Assembly: GCF_037038585.1 (NCBI RefSeq)
Contig: NW_027288510.1
Span: 3,849,001-3,913,000 of the forward strand
Direction of reading: 5' to 3'
DNA from: Patagioenas fasciata
Taxonomy: Eukaryota > Chordata > Aves > Columbiformes > Columbidae
DNA length: 64,000 nucleotides
Shown here: positions 10,480 through 24,960 of the stretch, in pieces
How the letters are laid out: every line of letters begins with the position of its first letter
How positions within the stretch are numbered: position 1 is the first letter of the stretch
Made by a program: the position numbers and the translations under genes
The notes under the pieces: model-generated
Database searches by the model: none
What the model was told of the DNA's origin: nothing
The model's input: the letters and a program-made list of their open reading frames with translations, nothing else

Positions 10480-13400
10480 TTACAACCCATGAAGTGCGGG
10501 CTCCTCCTGTGCTGCAGCTTTTCTTCTCAGGATGCAGTCGAAGTTGCCCTGGGTGCTCATGGCGTAGAACACGTTCGCCTTGGGTGGGATCGCCAGCTCC
10601 GCAAGAGAGGGAGCAGAGCGAGCGTTCATGGGCGCCCCACTCAGCGTTGGGGGTTTATTCTCACCGGCAGCTGGGACAACGTGGCGATGGCGTTTCTGAC
10701 GTCGCTCCGCATGTTACTCTTGCCGGCAAAATGCAGCAGAGCTCTTCCAGCAGCAGCAGCAGCAGAGTTCTGCTTCCCCACCTTTGTCCTCGGAGATGAT
10801 CTGGACCAGCTCGTAATCCTCGGCCGAGCCAGACTGCAGGTTGTGCTTCTCCACGGCTCGCTGGGTGACAGCAGGAGCCTTCTCTTGGTTACTCAGCTGC
10901 AAAGAGGGAGTTGCAAGGAGTCGCTTGGTAACCAAGTCGCAGATTCTGCCAGACGCTAAAACACGCTCTTTGCGACACCTGGGGGTGGAGTTAGTTCAAG
11001 ACAACAGACACTGCTCTAGAAATGCAGCAGGGAATCACAGCCTCTGCTCTCCTGAGCAACCGCTCGGAGAGGTGAGACCTTGTTCTCAGCAGCCATCGAA
11101 TCCGCAGCAAGAGCTGCCCCAGCTGCTGTTTGCAGACATCCATTAATCCACAGTCTCCCCTGCTAAACACTTTCTGCGATGTCCTGCAAAGATTCTGGGC
11201 CTTGGAGCTGGGTTTGCTGGGGAAGGGGCACCTTGTGTCACAGCTCACACACCCCAGTGCTGAGCTGGACACACAACAGCCGGCGCTGGCAGAAGAGCAG
11301 GGGCAGCAAAGCCGGCACTTGCTCAGAGTGCTTCCCTTGGCATTGTTGATCAAATACAAGCTTCAATTTCAAAGCCAGAAACCTTGAGAGATGCTCTTTG
11401 CAAACCTCTCATTCATCCCCTGCTCCACATGTTTTGATTTGTAACATCGGTCACGTTCCCTGTCAAGGAGGTCTGATCGGGGAATAGGTGTTTCCGAAAC
11501 TAAAAGCACCATTCAAGTCACCTGGGGTGAAAACACCACCCACAGTAACAGCGCTTTGCTGTTCCCACCGCTCCCCAGGATGCTCCTGTAGATGTTGCCG
11601 CTTCTGTCCTCTTCTACGCTGGTGCGGATGACGCAGCTCTCTCCGCTCTGCTGGTTGTAGACTGGCAGGACTGGCGGCACTTCTTTTGATGGAACGGGAG
11701 TCACGGGGCCGGGGCACTTCTTGGAGCACTTGTCATCAGATGGCAGCAAGGGGGGAGACGAGATCAAACACATTCATTACCATTGAATTTCAAAGATCCA
11801 AAAGCTAAAGATGACACTCTTCAGCACAACAACCTTAACAAGGGCTTCGGCAACCCAGTTAAGGCAGCTTAGGTCAAGAGAGCAGAGTCTGCAGGACAAA
11901 GCTCCCTGGGAACGGAACCCAGCCCAGCCCAGGCTTGGTCTGGGCAGTTCCTGGCAGGTCAAACCACAGGGCTGGTGAGCTCTGACCTCACCTGCTTCTC
12001 ACTTGCTCAGCTGCTCTGCCTGCCCCAGAATTAGGCTGGGCTGATGTACATGAGCCCTCCCCCCAAAATCGCCTTTCCCAGAGCTCAGGTCCCTCCATTC
12101 CACTGCCAGCAACGCTCCAGTCAAGATCCACAGGCTTGGGCAAGCGCCTGGGGCCGCCGGCAGCGTCAGCAGCCTCGCACAGGCTGTTTGTGCTGAACAC
12201 AGGGCCCGGGCCCTACCTTGTGCTGAGGCTCCTCAGCAGTGTCGGTGGGAGGGACGATGGTGACGGTGCTGTCCCCAGAGCTCCCACCTGGAGCAGGTTT
12301 GGGCTGCGCGTTGACGGGGGTGCTGAGGGCGCTCACCCCCAAGCCCAGGAACGGCCTAGGGGAGAAAAGAAAGCACAACAGAGCTGGGCTGAGCACAGCT
12401 GTCACTTGCTTCAACAATCTGACCTGCTGTTGTGTTTTCCTATCTCGAGTGGCCTATTGTTTGTGTGTGTATAGCAAATTAGACTCTATCCTTATTTGCT
12501 CTGTTTTGCTGCTGCAAATTTGAATTGAATTTATAATCCAGCACTAAAATCGTTCCTTTGTCTGACACCTTAGAGTTATTTCTGCAGTCTTTAGTCGATA
12601 ACCCTCATGGCTACTTACACCAATAGAAAGAGACAACAGCAATACGTATTTCTAGCTGGCGGTGTCTCCTCGCAGCACTGCAGTGCTCTGGATCCCCAGC
12701 CAGGTTTGTCAGCTGGTGTTTGATTTATTCCAGTTCATATTCACACACCAAACCCCCTCCCCGTTGTACTCACAGGCTGAATCTCTTCACCACGCTCTTC
12801 TGAGCTCTGCCCGCTGCGGTGCTCTGGTCAGGAGCTGCTCCTTCGATTTCACGTGACAGACGGAAACTGCAGAACAGGCAATACCGTTAGTTAAATATCT
12901 CAAAGTGGCCATATCTGAGAAGCCCTGGGTCACTCCCACGTCCCAGAGGGTTCATCCCCACGAGGAGGAGCGCAGCTCTGTGCGTGTGTATTTCCACTCT
13001 CCGGGAGCAGCTCCTGGCAGCGCAGAGCTCAAGGCTGAGAGAACCTGAACCTGCCTGCGGGGGAAGAAAAGCTGCTTCGCCAGCTGGGCTGAGACCCTAC
13101 CTCTCCTCATCACTTCAATGCCGCTGCCTCCTAAACCACTGCACGAATTTCTCATCTCCTCTCATGCAATAGCTGTTACATGAGGACTGCAACAGCTTCA
13201 TTTGTGCGATTACTTCAAACTCCTAAGAAAACAAATAATAAAATAGGAATTCTAATTAGAAAAATAAAGCCAGTCTCGTTAATACACTAAACACACGCAG
13301 CAACAGATCCAGGACAAACTGCCCTCGGACAGAGGAAACCCCGGCACCTTCGCTCCTACTGATCTCTGACCAACAAGGCTCAGGCTGGAAGGCAACGCTC

Positions 13401-16400
13401 AGCCTTGATTTCTCGGTCCCAGGTACCCGCTTCGCTCGCTGCACCTTTGACCCACAACTATTTACTGCAGCACAAGGAAGATGGTCACAGACTGCATCTT
13501 GTGGCCAGCAAAGGTCTCACGCCAGCAGGTCTGATGCGCTCCCAGCACACAGAACACGCTCGTGTAACGTGTTCCCGTGAACACCAAACGGGGGGAACGT
13601 GCCCCAGACGTAACTCCCGCGGCAGCGAGTGCCCTGCGGCTCCTCTTCCCCTGCTGCCCGCATCTAAAAGGAATTTCTCTTCCCGCGCCGCCCCGCACAG
13701 CCCGGCAGAGGTTCACAGCGTGCCGGGGACTGTTCCTTCCTCACCCTCTGAGTAACGTGAGCGGCTGTTGGATACGCCCAGCAAAGACAACAGGCCTCGC
13801 CAAGAGAACGCTCTAGCAGAGAGCGTCAGGCACTAACGATCACAGAACAGTCACCGTTCCACTTACCCTTCGCCGCTTCTCAAAATTGATCAGGCCGCCC
13901 TGTTGGAAGGACAGAGAAGGGATCGGAGGAGAAGAGCACAGGCTCGGCTGGAGTTAATCACAAACAGGATGAACAGGATGAAGTAGCGACACCAAGGGAC
14001 GGGCCAGAGCTGCCCTGACCAAAGGCCTCTACAAAGACCCGTTTCCAGCTCTAGGATAAGCCACAGCACTCGTGTACCTGAGTCTATTTGTTAAATACAT
14101 TCCTCTCTTTTTAAGAACTGCACTAGCACCCAGTGGAAGATGCAGGAGCAGACACAGTGTCTGCAAGGGAGGGAGGAGATTTAGGATTCCAAAAATTGCC
14201 CCAAATTACCTCGAGATAGTCCTGAAGGGCTGTGTCCAGCATGACGAGGTCAGTGAGGAAGGTACCCAGGTAAGGTACCGTGCCTTGTGTGACTCCCTGC
14301 AAACGGTCAGAGCAATGGTGGATTAATTGACTGAGAAGTCATAATTATACTAATTAGAATACTCCTGTGGAAGCAAACAAAACACAACTAGTCTGCTTCA
14401 CCAAACAGCGCTCTTGTAAATGATGCTTTCACGACATCATCCTTGGTATCTCAGCCAGCGGTTCATGTCTGCACAGAGCGGTATATAAGCCAAAGTGCTC
14501 ATTCGTAACTCCTCTGCGTCAAATCTCGCTGTGCGGCACCTCTCGCCCCGGCAGAAAAGCCGGGATTTACAGACCCGTCTTCCCCAAAGCACCGCATACG
14601 GGAGCTCATTGGTCAGGAACAGGGCTGAGCTCGGCTTTGGGTGAGATCACAACCTGGCAACTCAAGCTCATTCCCACCTTCAGCAGCAGCTCCCTGCTCG
14701 TCGCAAAGTTGTCACAGTCGGAGAAGATTTCGCAAAGCTCTTCGAACATCAGCATTGTGTCCCTGTACAGGAAAAGATTCAATGATTTAAGTTGTTTGTA
14801 AGCACTCTGAATCAGACCAGGGTACAATTTTTTTCTCAAGAATCGTTAACAGTTGGGCACAGAAAAGATAAAAGCACCAAAACACATCCAGTGACACACT
14901 GCACAGCCTTACTTTGGAACGCAGGCCCAGGTCTTCTTCCGGCGATAAACCGAGGTGGACTGCAAGGCGGAAACGATGGCCTTCAGAGACGAAAAGTTGT
15001 TCAGGATCCTACATTGCTGTGAAAGGAGCGGTTAGAAACACAGGAGCGTTAAACGTCAGCATCACCAATAGTCAGTGCTCTTCTGTCTGCCCCGTGTCCT
15101 GCTTGCTGCACATTCTCCCTGCTAAGCGGGCAGCTCTACAAATACTGAGCATCAAAAATATCACTCCCCGCTACAACCCCCCTGTCCCCTCCCAGCTCCA
15201 CGGCACCCGCACAAGGAACGTTAAACAGTCGCGAATAAACGCTTTACACGTCCGATACGGATCCACTTCTCCAAGATCTTCGCTCTTGGCTGTGTCTTTA
15301 ATTCTTTGCTCTCCAGGATGGTGCTGAGCACGCAGTTGGTGACGGCGTTGAACTGCGAGATGGTGGCTCTGATGCTCTGTGCCAGCTGTTTGTTCTCTTT
15401 CTTGTCCCTTCGGGACCAGATGCAGCCCAGGCAGTGGTGGGGCACAACGTTCTGGAAGAGTGTCTAGAGGGAAACAGAGGTGTCCAACTCAGCCTGGAGC
15501 GCTACTGCCCACAGCAAGAAATGCACGGTTACAGTACAAACTGCAGCTGAATCCAGTATGGTATTAAAAGGGAAATATTGGTTTTCTCTCCAGTTTAAAA
15601 TATACACTTTGGTATAACTCTTTAGGCCTGACGCCCTAAAAGAAGTGTCAGCTAAACTGTCCTGGAAAAATAAAAGACACCTTTCTATCACTTACATTAC
15701 CAGGGGGAAAGATTTCTATATCATGATACTTTTGAAAGAGATTGATACAAATAAGCCAAATCGGAGCTCTACAGTTACAAAGTACTTCTACATCTTCAGG
15801 TGAGGTAGCCTAAGATACAGTCAAAATACGCTATTTCTGAGGGGTCAAATGCTAAACTTTGCAAAAGAGGCCACACAGTCTACATCCACACTGTATAACA
15901 AAAAGACAAACACCTTCAGAAGAACTGAAGGAAAAGCCCAATCAATGAAGCAAGTCTGGATAACCAAGCAGAGCTGCGCTCTGTGTCCCAGCAACAGAGC
16001 GGTTCTGGAACAACAGACTTACACCGATATAAGTTAAAAAACAAACAAACAAACAATGAGAAGCCCAGAACTCTTTCCCCGAGCATTTCAAGTAATACGT
16101 ATGATCTACATACCGCGTCCATGTATGTCAGCTGTTCTGCCACCAGGTCTTCTTGGGACAACGAGAATTCTTCTGGGCCGCTGATCTCCAGTTCCTCTTC
16201 CTCGTCCGGGGTGCAGGGAGAAAGGCTGTGGAACGCGTCTGGCCAGCGGGGAAAACACGAGTCAGTGAATTGATACAGAAAACAAGTAATCAAAGCAGGT
16301 ATTTGGAAAATCACTACATAGAAGAACAGAACATGCAAAGGGACCTGCCTGGGGTAACGGCCTCACCGTGCTGCATATTTTAGGGAGATAGAGAAGGTCC

Positions 16401-17384
16401 AGAAGATTAAATGGGCAAAGAGAAGGTAGAAGAAAAAGAAATAGGGAGAACTGAGCTGTTCAGGGTCTCTTAGCTGAGAAGTGCCTTAACCCATTCACTA
16501 ACCATTCTTTGGAAAGAACAAACCCACCAACCCCCGCACAACAACTCCTTATTAACACTGCAGAACTTTGATAATCTGCTTGTCAGCATTTACGCATTCT
16601 ATACTCTGAAAAACAGCTGAACTGCAAAGAGACAAGACTGCAATTATACTCCCAAAATATTACGCTGAGAATGCTCTTATGTCCACGTTTCAAGGGAAGA
16701 GGAGGAGAAGGGAGAGAGACCAGTTGGAAAGTTAAAACGTGCTTTGCTAGTACTACTGATGAGGAGAGAAAGTAATGCAAAATATACGAAACCAATCGTG
16801 GCTCCAGCAGCTTCAGGACAGGCCCCCGGACGCCCTGGGCTGGACTCGGCACTAAACCAGAGCTGGATTCAGGGCTGCAGGGCTGTACAGAATTGATCAG
16901 CAGCCTTGGCTGCCGCAGCACTAAGTCTAAACCTGGGCCTTTTCTGCACACCAGTCCTACCGTTATGCGCTCCAGAGCCAACGGGGTCTGAGAAACACGC
17001 AGGTAACGTGAGAAAAATGCATGTAGTAGAACTCAGTCTGCCTACTAAGGCTGGAAGTTGATTCCAGTACTCATTCACATACCACGTGAGCTCTTACGAC
17101 TTTTCGGCTCACGGCACAGGAAGCTTTGTGCTCTGGATAAGGGGATGTGTCAGGCTTGACGCTGGGAGAACACACAGACAGCAGAGAAAGGTACTTTACC
17201 ATCATTCTCCCATTCTTCTTTCTGGAACTGCTCCAGGAGGTTCTGCGCCCTCTTCTCCGGGTCAGAGCCGGGCATGTTCTTCTTCAGATAACTCAGCACC
17301 TTCTGCAGACACACGTACTCGGGCGGCTCTCGGAAATCGTCGGCACATTGGTCGAGCCAGGCTTGTAAAATCGATGCCATCGCA
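10480..17384 (-). CDS. RGL1-like: RGL1-like Ral GEF, array copy 2 (5'-truncated, probably defective)
   Basis: This copy repeats copy 1 at an offset of exactly 8,852 bp. Exons 5' to 3': 17200-17384, 16961-16987, 16114-16238, 15248-15463, 14913-15016, 14678-14762, 14210-14296, 13867-13899, 13101-13222, 12774-12866, 12217-12355, 11576-11728, 10782-10896, 10480-10598. It has the shared TGA at 13115-13117, the lost terminal acceptor, and (like copy 1 only) the lost donor after the first RA exon. A private-looking change in the exon at 14913-15016 turns the conserved YRLKK block into YRRKK; copy 4 shares it. Exon I has small coding changes (Ile to Met in the AQIKLL block). No promoter-like GC island lies upstream within the unit, so transcription is doubtful. 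Confidence 0.82.
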
Positions 17385-17545
17385 CTGTGAGCAAATTCAG
17401 AGAGAACACATGGGTTGTATGCAGCAGGTATTGATGCAATCGCATGGATCTGTACCTAATATAACAACAGGAACACTGAGACATTCATCCCCCACGTGAG
17501 GGCAGTATGGACACTTCTGTGAGCACAGAATTTAATTTGTTCTTT

Positions 17546-19322
17546 TTTCTCCAGACACAAAATAGTGTTAAAAAGTTCATCTATTTATTATAGATACATT
17601 AAATATTACACAAAGCTCAAACATGATCTAAAGATCAAACATTAAAATCTACTAACTCCAGACAAGAATTGGTGGGAAAACGTTTGCATATTTATTATAT
17701 AAGTATTAAATATTAAATAAAGATTAAATAGAATACAAAATCAAACATTAAAATATATTAACTCCAGACACAAATTAGTGGTCAAAAGTTAATCCATTTA
17801 TTATAGAAACATTCAATATTATATGAAGATTAAATATCATATAAAGATCAAAAATTATCTAGAGATCAAACACTAAAATCTACTAACTCCAGACGAGAAT
17901 TGGTGGAATAAAGTTCAAGTATTTATTATATAAATATTAAATAAAGATTATGTATTATATAAAGCTTAAATATTAATCCTAGTAACTCCAGATCAAAAAA
18001 TACTGGAAAAATGTTTACGTATTTTTATAGAAACATTCAATAATATATAGAGATTAAATATGATATAAGGATCAAATATTAAACTATATTAACTCCAACA
18101 AAAATTAGTTGAAAAAAGTTATGTATTTGTCATAGAAATGTTACATATCTATAAAAACTAAATACTACATAAGGATCAAATATTAAAATATTTTAACGCC
18201 AGACAAGAATTGGTGGGGGAAAAAAGTTCACATATTTATTATGTAAATAAAGATTATGTATTAAATAAAGATTATGTATGATATAAAAGCTCAAATCTTA
18301 ATATATATTAACTCAAGAGAAGAATTAGTGGAAAAAAAGTGACGTATTTATTATAGAGATGTTACATCCATGTAAAGATTGAATATGACATAGGGATCAA
18401 ATATTAGAATATTTTAATGCCAGACAAGAATTGGTGGAAAAAAGTTCAAGTATTTATTCTATAAATATTAAATAAAGATGATGTGTTCTATAAAGCTCAG
18501 TTATTAGTATCTATTAACTCCAGAAAAAAAGGGTGGAAAAAAGTTTCTCTATTTATTTTATATGCATCTCTAGATATGTGATATAAAGCTCAAACACTAT
18601 CTACAGAAGAAACATTAAAATACATTAACTCCAGACAAAAATGGGTTGAAAAACGTTGATATACTTATCATATCAATATTAAATATTATACAAGGATCAA
18701 ATATTGTATAAAGATTTAATAATAAAATATATCAACTCCAGAAAATAATTATTGGGGAAGGTCTATGTACATAGTAAATAAATATTAAATATTAGTACAT
18801 TAAATAAACATATTAAATAAATATTAAACATTAGTACATTAAATAAACATATCACATAAATATTAAATATCAGTATGTTAAATAAAAAATATTAAATAAA
18901 GCTCAAATACGAGATACAGCTAAACCATTTCAATATATTAACTCCAAGGAGAAATTAGTGGAAAAAGTTTACGTACTTATTCTGTGAATACTGAATATTA
19001 TACAAGCTAAAATATGCTATAAAGCTAAGCTATTTAAATATAGTAACTCCAAGCAGACATCAGTAGAAAAAAGATGATATAATATTGAAGGTTTCTGTAG
19101 AAGTATGGAAAGATTAAATATGATAAACACATCGAGTATTAAAATACATTAACTGCAGAGAAAAACTGGAAAAAAGTTAATATACTCGTTATAGAAATAT
19201 TAAATATTATACAAAGCTCAAACATTATATACTGGTCACATATTAAAATATATGAACTCCAGACTAAAACTGGGGGAAAAAAGTTTACATACTTATGATA
19301 TAAACAGTAAATCCTATACAGA
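17546..19322. repeat. AT-rich satellite between copies 2 and 3
   Basis: This third full block of the degenerate 100-125 bp AT-rich monomers is almost identical base for base to 8694-10470. The near identity of blocks, despite strong divergence between monomers inside a block, shows that whole 8.85-kb units were duplicated, not single monomers. Confidence 0.9.
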
Positions 19323-19331
19323 GCTCAGCCA

Positions 19332-22300
19332 TTACAACCCATGAAGTGCGGGCTCCTCCTGTGCTGCAGCTTTTCTTCTCAGGATGCAGTCGAAGTTGCC
19401 CTGGGTGCTCATGGCGTAGAACACGTTCGCCTTGGGTGGGATCGCCAGCTCCGCAAGAGAGGGAGCAGAGCGAGCGTTCATGGGCGCCCCACTCAGCGTT
19501 GGGGGTTTATTCTCACCGGCAGCTGGGACAACGTGGCGATGGCGTTTCTGACGTCGCTCCGCATGTTACTCTTGCCGGCAAAATGCAGCAGAGCTCTTCC
19601 AGCAGCAGCAGCAGCAGAGTTCTGCTTCCCCACCTTTGTCCTCGGAGATGATCTGGACCAGCTCGTAATCCTCAGCCGAGCCAGACTGCAGGTTGTGCTT
19701 CTCCATGGCTCGCTGGGTGACAGCAGGAGCCTTCTCTTGGTTACTCAGCTGCAAAGAGGGAGTTGCAAGGAGTCGCTTGGTAACCAAGTCGCAGATTCTG
19801 CCAGACGCTAAAACACGCTCTTTGCGACACCTGGGGGTGGAGTTAGTTCAAGACAACAGACACTGCTCTAGAAATGCAGCAGGGAATCACAGCCTCTGCT
19901 CTCCTGAGCAACCGCTCGGAGAGGTGAGACCTTGTTCTCAGCAGCCATCGAATCCGCAGCAAGAGCTGCCCCAGCTGCTGTTTGCAGACATCCATTAATC
20001 CACAGTCTCCCCTGCTAAACACTTTCTGCGATGTCCTGCAAAGATTCTGGGCCTTGGAGCTGGGTTTGCTGGGGAAGGGGCACCTTGTGTCACAGCTCAC
20101 ACACCCCAGTGCTGAGCTGGACACACAACAGCCGGCGCTGGCAGAAGAGCAGGGGCAGCAAAGCCGGCACTTGCTCAGAGTGCTTCCCTTGGCATTGTTG
20201 ATCAAATACAAGCTTCAATTTCAAAGCCAGAAACCTTGAGAGATGCTCTTTGCAAACCTCTCATTCATCCCCTGCTCCACATGTTTTGATTTGTAACATC
20301 GGTCACGTTCCCTGTCAAGGAGGTCTGATCGGGGAATAGGTGTTTCCGAAACTAAAAGCACCATTCAAGTCACCTGGGGTGAAAACACCACCCACAGTAA
20401 CAGCGCTTTGCTGTTCCCACCGCTCACCAGGATGCTCCTGTAGATGTTGCCGCTTCTGTCCTCTTCTACGCTGGTGCGGATGACGCAGCTCTCTCCGCTC
20501 TGCTGGTTGTAGACTGGCAGGACTGGCGGCACTTCTTTTGATGGAACGGGAGTCACGGGGCCGGGGCACTTCTTGGAGCACTTGTCATCAGATGGCAGCA
20601 AGGGGGGAGACGAGATCAAACACATTCATTACCATTGAATTTCAAAGATCCAAAAGCTAAAGATGACACTCTTCAGCACAACAACCTTAACAAGGGCTTC
20701 GGCAACCCAGTTAAGGCAGCTTAGGTCAAGAGAGCAGAGTCTGCAGGACAAAGCTCCCTGGGAACGGAACCCAGCCCAGCCCAGGCTTGGTCTGGGCAGT
20801 TCCTGGCAGGTCAAACCACAGGGCTGGTGAGCTCTGACCTCACCTGCTTCTCACTTGCTCAGCTGCTCTGCCTGCCCCAGAATTAGGCTGGGCTGATGTA
20901 CATGAGCCCTCCCCCCAAAATCGCCTTTCCCAGAGCTCAGGTCCCTCCATTCCACTGCCAGCAACGCTCCAGTCAAGATCCACAGGCTTGGGCAAGCGCC
21001 TGGGGCCGCCGGCAGCGTCAGCAGCCTCGCACAGGCTGTTTGTGCTGAACACAGGGCCCGGGCCCTACCTTGTGCTGAGGCTCCTCAGCAGTGTCGGTGG
21101 GAGGGACGATGGTGACGGTGCTGTCCCCAGAGCTCCCACCTGGAGCAGGTTTGGGCTGCGCGTTGACGGGGGTGCTGAGGGCGCTCACCCCCAAGCCCAG
21201 GAACGGCCTAGGGGAGAAAAGAAAGCACAACAGAGCTGGGCTGAGCACAGCTGTCACTTGCTTCAACAATCTGACCTGCTGTTGTGTTTTCCTATCTCGA
21301 GTGGCCTATTGTTTGTGTGTGTATAGCAAATTAGACTCTATCCTTATTTGCTCTGTTTTGCTGCTGCAAATTTGAATTGAATTTATAATCCAGCACTAAA
21401 ATCGTTCCTTTGTCTGACACCTTAGAGTTATTTCTGCAGTCTTTAGTCGATAACCCTCATGGCTACTTACACCAATAGAAAGAGACAACAGCAATACGTA
21501 TTTCTAGCTGGCGGTGTCTCCTCGCAGCACTGCAGTGCTCTGGATCCCCAGCCAGGTTTGTCAGCTGGTGTTTGATTTATTCCAGTTCATATTCACACAC
21601 CAAACCCCCTCCCCGTTGTACTCACAGGCTGAATCTCTTCACCACGCTCTTCTGAGCTCTGCCCGCTGCGGTGCTCTGGTCAGGAGCTGCTCCTTCGATT
21701 TCACGTGACAGACGGAAACTGCAGAACAGGCAATACCGTTAGTTAAATATCTCAAAGTGGCCATATCTGAGAAGCCCTGGGTCACTCCCACGTCCCAGAG
21801 GGTTCATCCCCACGAGGAGGAGCGCAGCTCTGTGCGTGTGTATTTCCACTCTCCGGGAGCAGCTCCTGGCAGCGCAGAGCTCAAGGCTGAGAGAACCTGA
21901 ACCTGCCTGCGGGGGAAGAAAAGCTGCTTCGCCAGCTGGGCTGAGACCCTACCTCTCCTCATCACTTCAATGCCGCTGCCTCCTAAACCACTGCACGAAT
22001 TTCTCATCTCCTGTCACGCAATAGCTGTTACATGAGGACTGCAACATCTTAATTTGTGCGATTACTTCAAACTCCTAAGAAAACAAATAATAAAATAGGA
22101 ATTCTAATTAGAAAAATAAAGCCAGTCTCGTTAATACACTAAACACACGCAGCAACAGATCCAGGACAAACTGCCCTCGGACAGAGGAAACCCCGGCACC
22201 TTCGCTCCTACTGATCTCTGACCAACAAGGCTCAGGCTGGAAGGCAACGCTCAGCCTTGATTTCTCGGTCCCAGGTACCCGCTTCGCTCGCTGCACCTTT

Positions 22301-24315
22301 GACCCACAACTATTTACTGCAGCACAAGGAAGATGGTCACAGACTGCATCTTGTGGCCAGCAAAGGTCTCACGCCAGCAGGTCTGATGCGCTCCCAGCAC
22401 ACAGAACACGCTCGTGTAACGTGTTCCCGTGAACACCAAACGGGGGGAACGTGCCCCAGACGTAACTCCCGCGGCAGCGAGTGCCCTGCGGCTCCTCTTC
22501 CCCTGCTGCCCGCATCTAAAAGGAATTTCTCTTCCCGCGCCGCCCCGCACAGCCCGGCAGAGGTTCACAGCGTGCCGGGGACTGTTCCTTCCTCACCCTC
22601 TGAGTAACGTGAGCGGCTGTTGGATACGCCCAGCAAAGACAACAGGCCTCGCCAAGAGAACGCTCTAGCAGAGAGCGTCAGGCACTAACGATCACAGAAC
22701 AGTCACCGTTCCACTTACCCTTCGCCGCTTCTCAAAATTGATCAGGCCGCCCTGTTGGAAGGACAGAGAAGGGATCGGAGGAGAAGAGCACAGGCTCGGC
22801 TGGAGTTGATCACAAACAGGATGAACAGGATGAAGTAGCGACACCAAGGGACGGGCCAGAGCTGCCCTGACCAAAGGCCTCTACAAAGACCCGTTTCCAG
22901 CTCTAGGATAAGCCACAGCACTCGTGTACCTGAGTCTATTTGTTAAATACATTCCTCTCTTTTTAAGCACTGCACTAGCACCCAGTGGAAGATGCAGGAG
23001 CAGACACAGTGTCTGCAAGGGAGGGAGGAGATTTAGGATTCCAAAAATTGCCCCAAATTACCTCGAGATAGTCCTGAAGGGCTGTGTCCAGCATGACGAG
23101 GTCAGTGAGGAAGGCACCCAGGTAAGGTACCGTGCCTTGTGTGACTCCCTGCAAACGGTCAGAGCAATGGTGGATTAATTGACTGAGAAGTCATAATTAT
23201 ACTAATTAGAATACTCCTGTGGAAGCAAACCAAATACAACTAGTCTGCTTCACCAAACAGCGCTCTTGTAAATGATGCTTTCACGACATCATCCTTGGTA
23301 TCTCAGCCAGCGGTTCATGTCTGCACAGAGCGGTATATAAGCCAAAGTGCTCATTCGTAACTCCTCTGCGTCAAATCTCGCTGTGCGGCACCTCTCGCCC
23401 CGGCAGAAAAGCCGGGATTTACAGACCCGTCTTCCCCAAAGCACCGCATACGGGAGCTCATTGGTCAGGAACAGGGCTGAGCTCGGCTTTGGGTGAGATC
23501 ACAACCTGGCAACTCAAGCTCATTCCCACCTTCAGCAGCAGCTCCCTGCTCGTCGCAAAGTTGTCACAGTCGGAGAAGATTTCGCAAAGCTCTTCGAACA
23601 TCAGCATTGTGTCCCTGTACAGGAAAAGATTCAATGATTTAAGTTGTTTGTAAGCACTCTGAATCAGATCAGGGGACAATTTTTTTCTCAAGAATCGTTA
23701 ACAGTTGGGCACAGAAAAGATAAAAGCACCAAAACACATCCAGTGACACACTGCACAGCCTTACTTTGGAACGCAGGCCCAGGTCTTCTTCAGGCGATAA
23801 ACCGAGGTGGACTGCAAGGCGGAAACGATGGCCTTCAGAGACGAAAAGTTGTTCAGGATCCTACATTGCTGTGAAAGGAGCGGTTAGAAACACAGGAGCG
23901 TTAAACGTCAGCATCACCAATAGTCAGTGCTCTTCTGTCTGCCCCGTGTCCTGCTTGCTGCACATTCTCCCTGCTAAGCGGGCAGCTCTACAAATACTGA
24001 GCATCAAAAATATCACTCCCCGCTACAACCCCCCTGTCCCTTCCCAGCTCCACGGCACCCGCACAAGGAACGTTAAACAGTCGCGAATAAACGCTTTACA
24101 CGTCCGATACGGATCCACTTCTCCAAGATCTTCGCTCTCGGCTGTGTCTTTAATTCTTTGCTCTCCAGGATGGTGCTGAGCACGCAGTTGGTGACGGCGT
24201 TGAACTGCGAGATGGTGGCTCTGATGCTCTGTGCCAGCTGTTTGTTCTCTTTCTTGTCCCTTCGGGACCAGATGCAGCCCAGGCAGTGGTGGGGCACAAC
24301 GTTCTGGAAGAGTGT
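19332..24315 (-). pseudogene. RGL1-like: RGL1-like copy 3, truncated at both functional ends
   Basis: Offset from copy 1 is 17,704 bp. Exons present: 24100-24315, 23765-23868, 23530-23614, 23062-23148, 22719-22751, 21953-22074, 21626-21718, 21069-21207, 20428-20580, 19634-19748, 19332-19450. Homology to the other copies stops at 24405 in the intron upstream of the PHHCLG exon, so the REM exons, the 27-nt exon and the DLVAEQ exon are missing. Unlike copies 1 and 2, the donor after the first RA exon is an intact GTGAGC. The TGA (21967-21969) and the terminal-acceptor loss are shared. Exon G has LGAFL in place of LGTFL. It is a decayed copy unless exons are borrowed from elsewhere. Confidence 0.82.
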
Positions 24316-24405
24316 CTAGAGGGAAACAGAGGTGTCCAACTCAGCCTGGAGCGCTACTGCCCACAGCAAGAAATGCACGGTTACAGTACAAACTGCAGCT
24401 GAATC

Positions 24406-24590
24406 AGAGGCCTCGCTGCTCACAGGGGGGACAGCAGGCAGTGACAGGCCCGGGGATGACAGGCCCCCCCTCCCCTAGGGGGCGCTCGGCTGGGCCAAAG
24501 GACGTTTCCTTGCTTTATATTTTCTACCACATTCATCTGGAGACGAGGAGGAAAGCCATCAGACAGTACCACTGTTCAAAAACAGGTACA
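24406..24590. other. Breakpoint-adjacent unique sequence
   Basis: Homology with the repeat unit ends abruptly after 'gcagctgaatc'. The following 185 bases are first GC-rich, with C and G runs, and then ordinary. I see no gene in them. Confidence 0.5.
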
Positions 24591-24954
24591 GGCCTGGACT
24601 AAGATGTTTACAAAAGGTGTTTTTCCACTAATTGTTGTTAAAAACACACTAAACTCATGTGATGTTTGTCTCCCTTGTTTTTCCACTCGTTCACAGACCA
24701 GGCCCAAGGACATTCACACATCCCATGCACTTGGGGGCGGTTATCCGGCCCGAGATACCATTCTCACGAGTCTGGGCTATAACTTTTTACAATTACGAGA
24801 AATGTACTTCAAAGTAATCTGTCCAAGGCCCTTTATATATTATTACGTTAGTATTATGTCTTTGACCGTCCAGATGGTCACGTTAGTATTGATCTTCCTT
24901 TATCATCCAGGTGGCTGGAACCGCACATCTTGCTTTTCCACATTTACTTTCCAA
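24591..24954 (+). repeat. Left arm of a 364-bp inverted repeat
   Basis: This arm is the reverse complement, with about a tenth of positions changed, of 29706-30067. Shared landmarks read outward-in are 'ggcctggactaagatg', 'aaaaacacactaaactcatg', 'cgttcacagaccaggccc', 'gggggcggttat', 'tttgaccgtccagatgg' and 'ggctggaaccgcacatct'. Both arms stop at 'actttccaa', after which the sequences differ completely. It could be a mobile-element copy present twice in opposite orientation, or a pair of long terminal inverted repeats. Confidence 0.85.
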
Positions 24955-24960
24955 CATGAG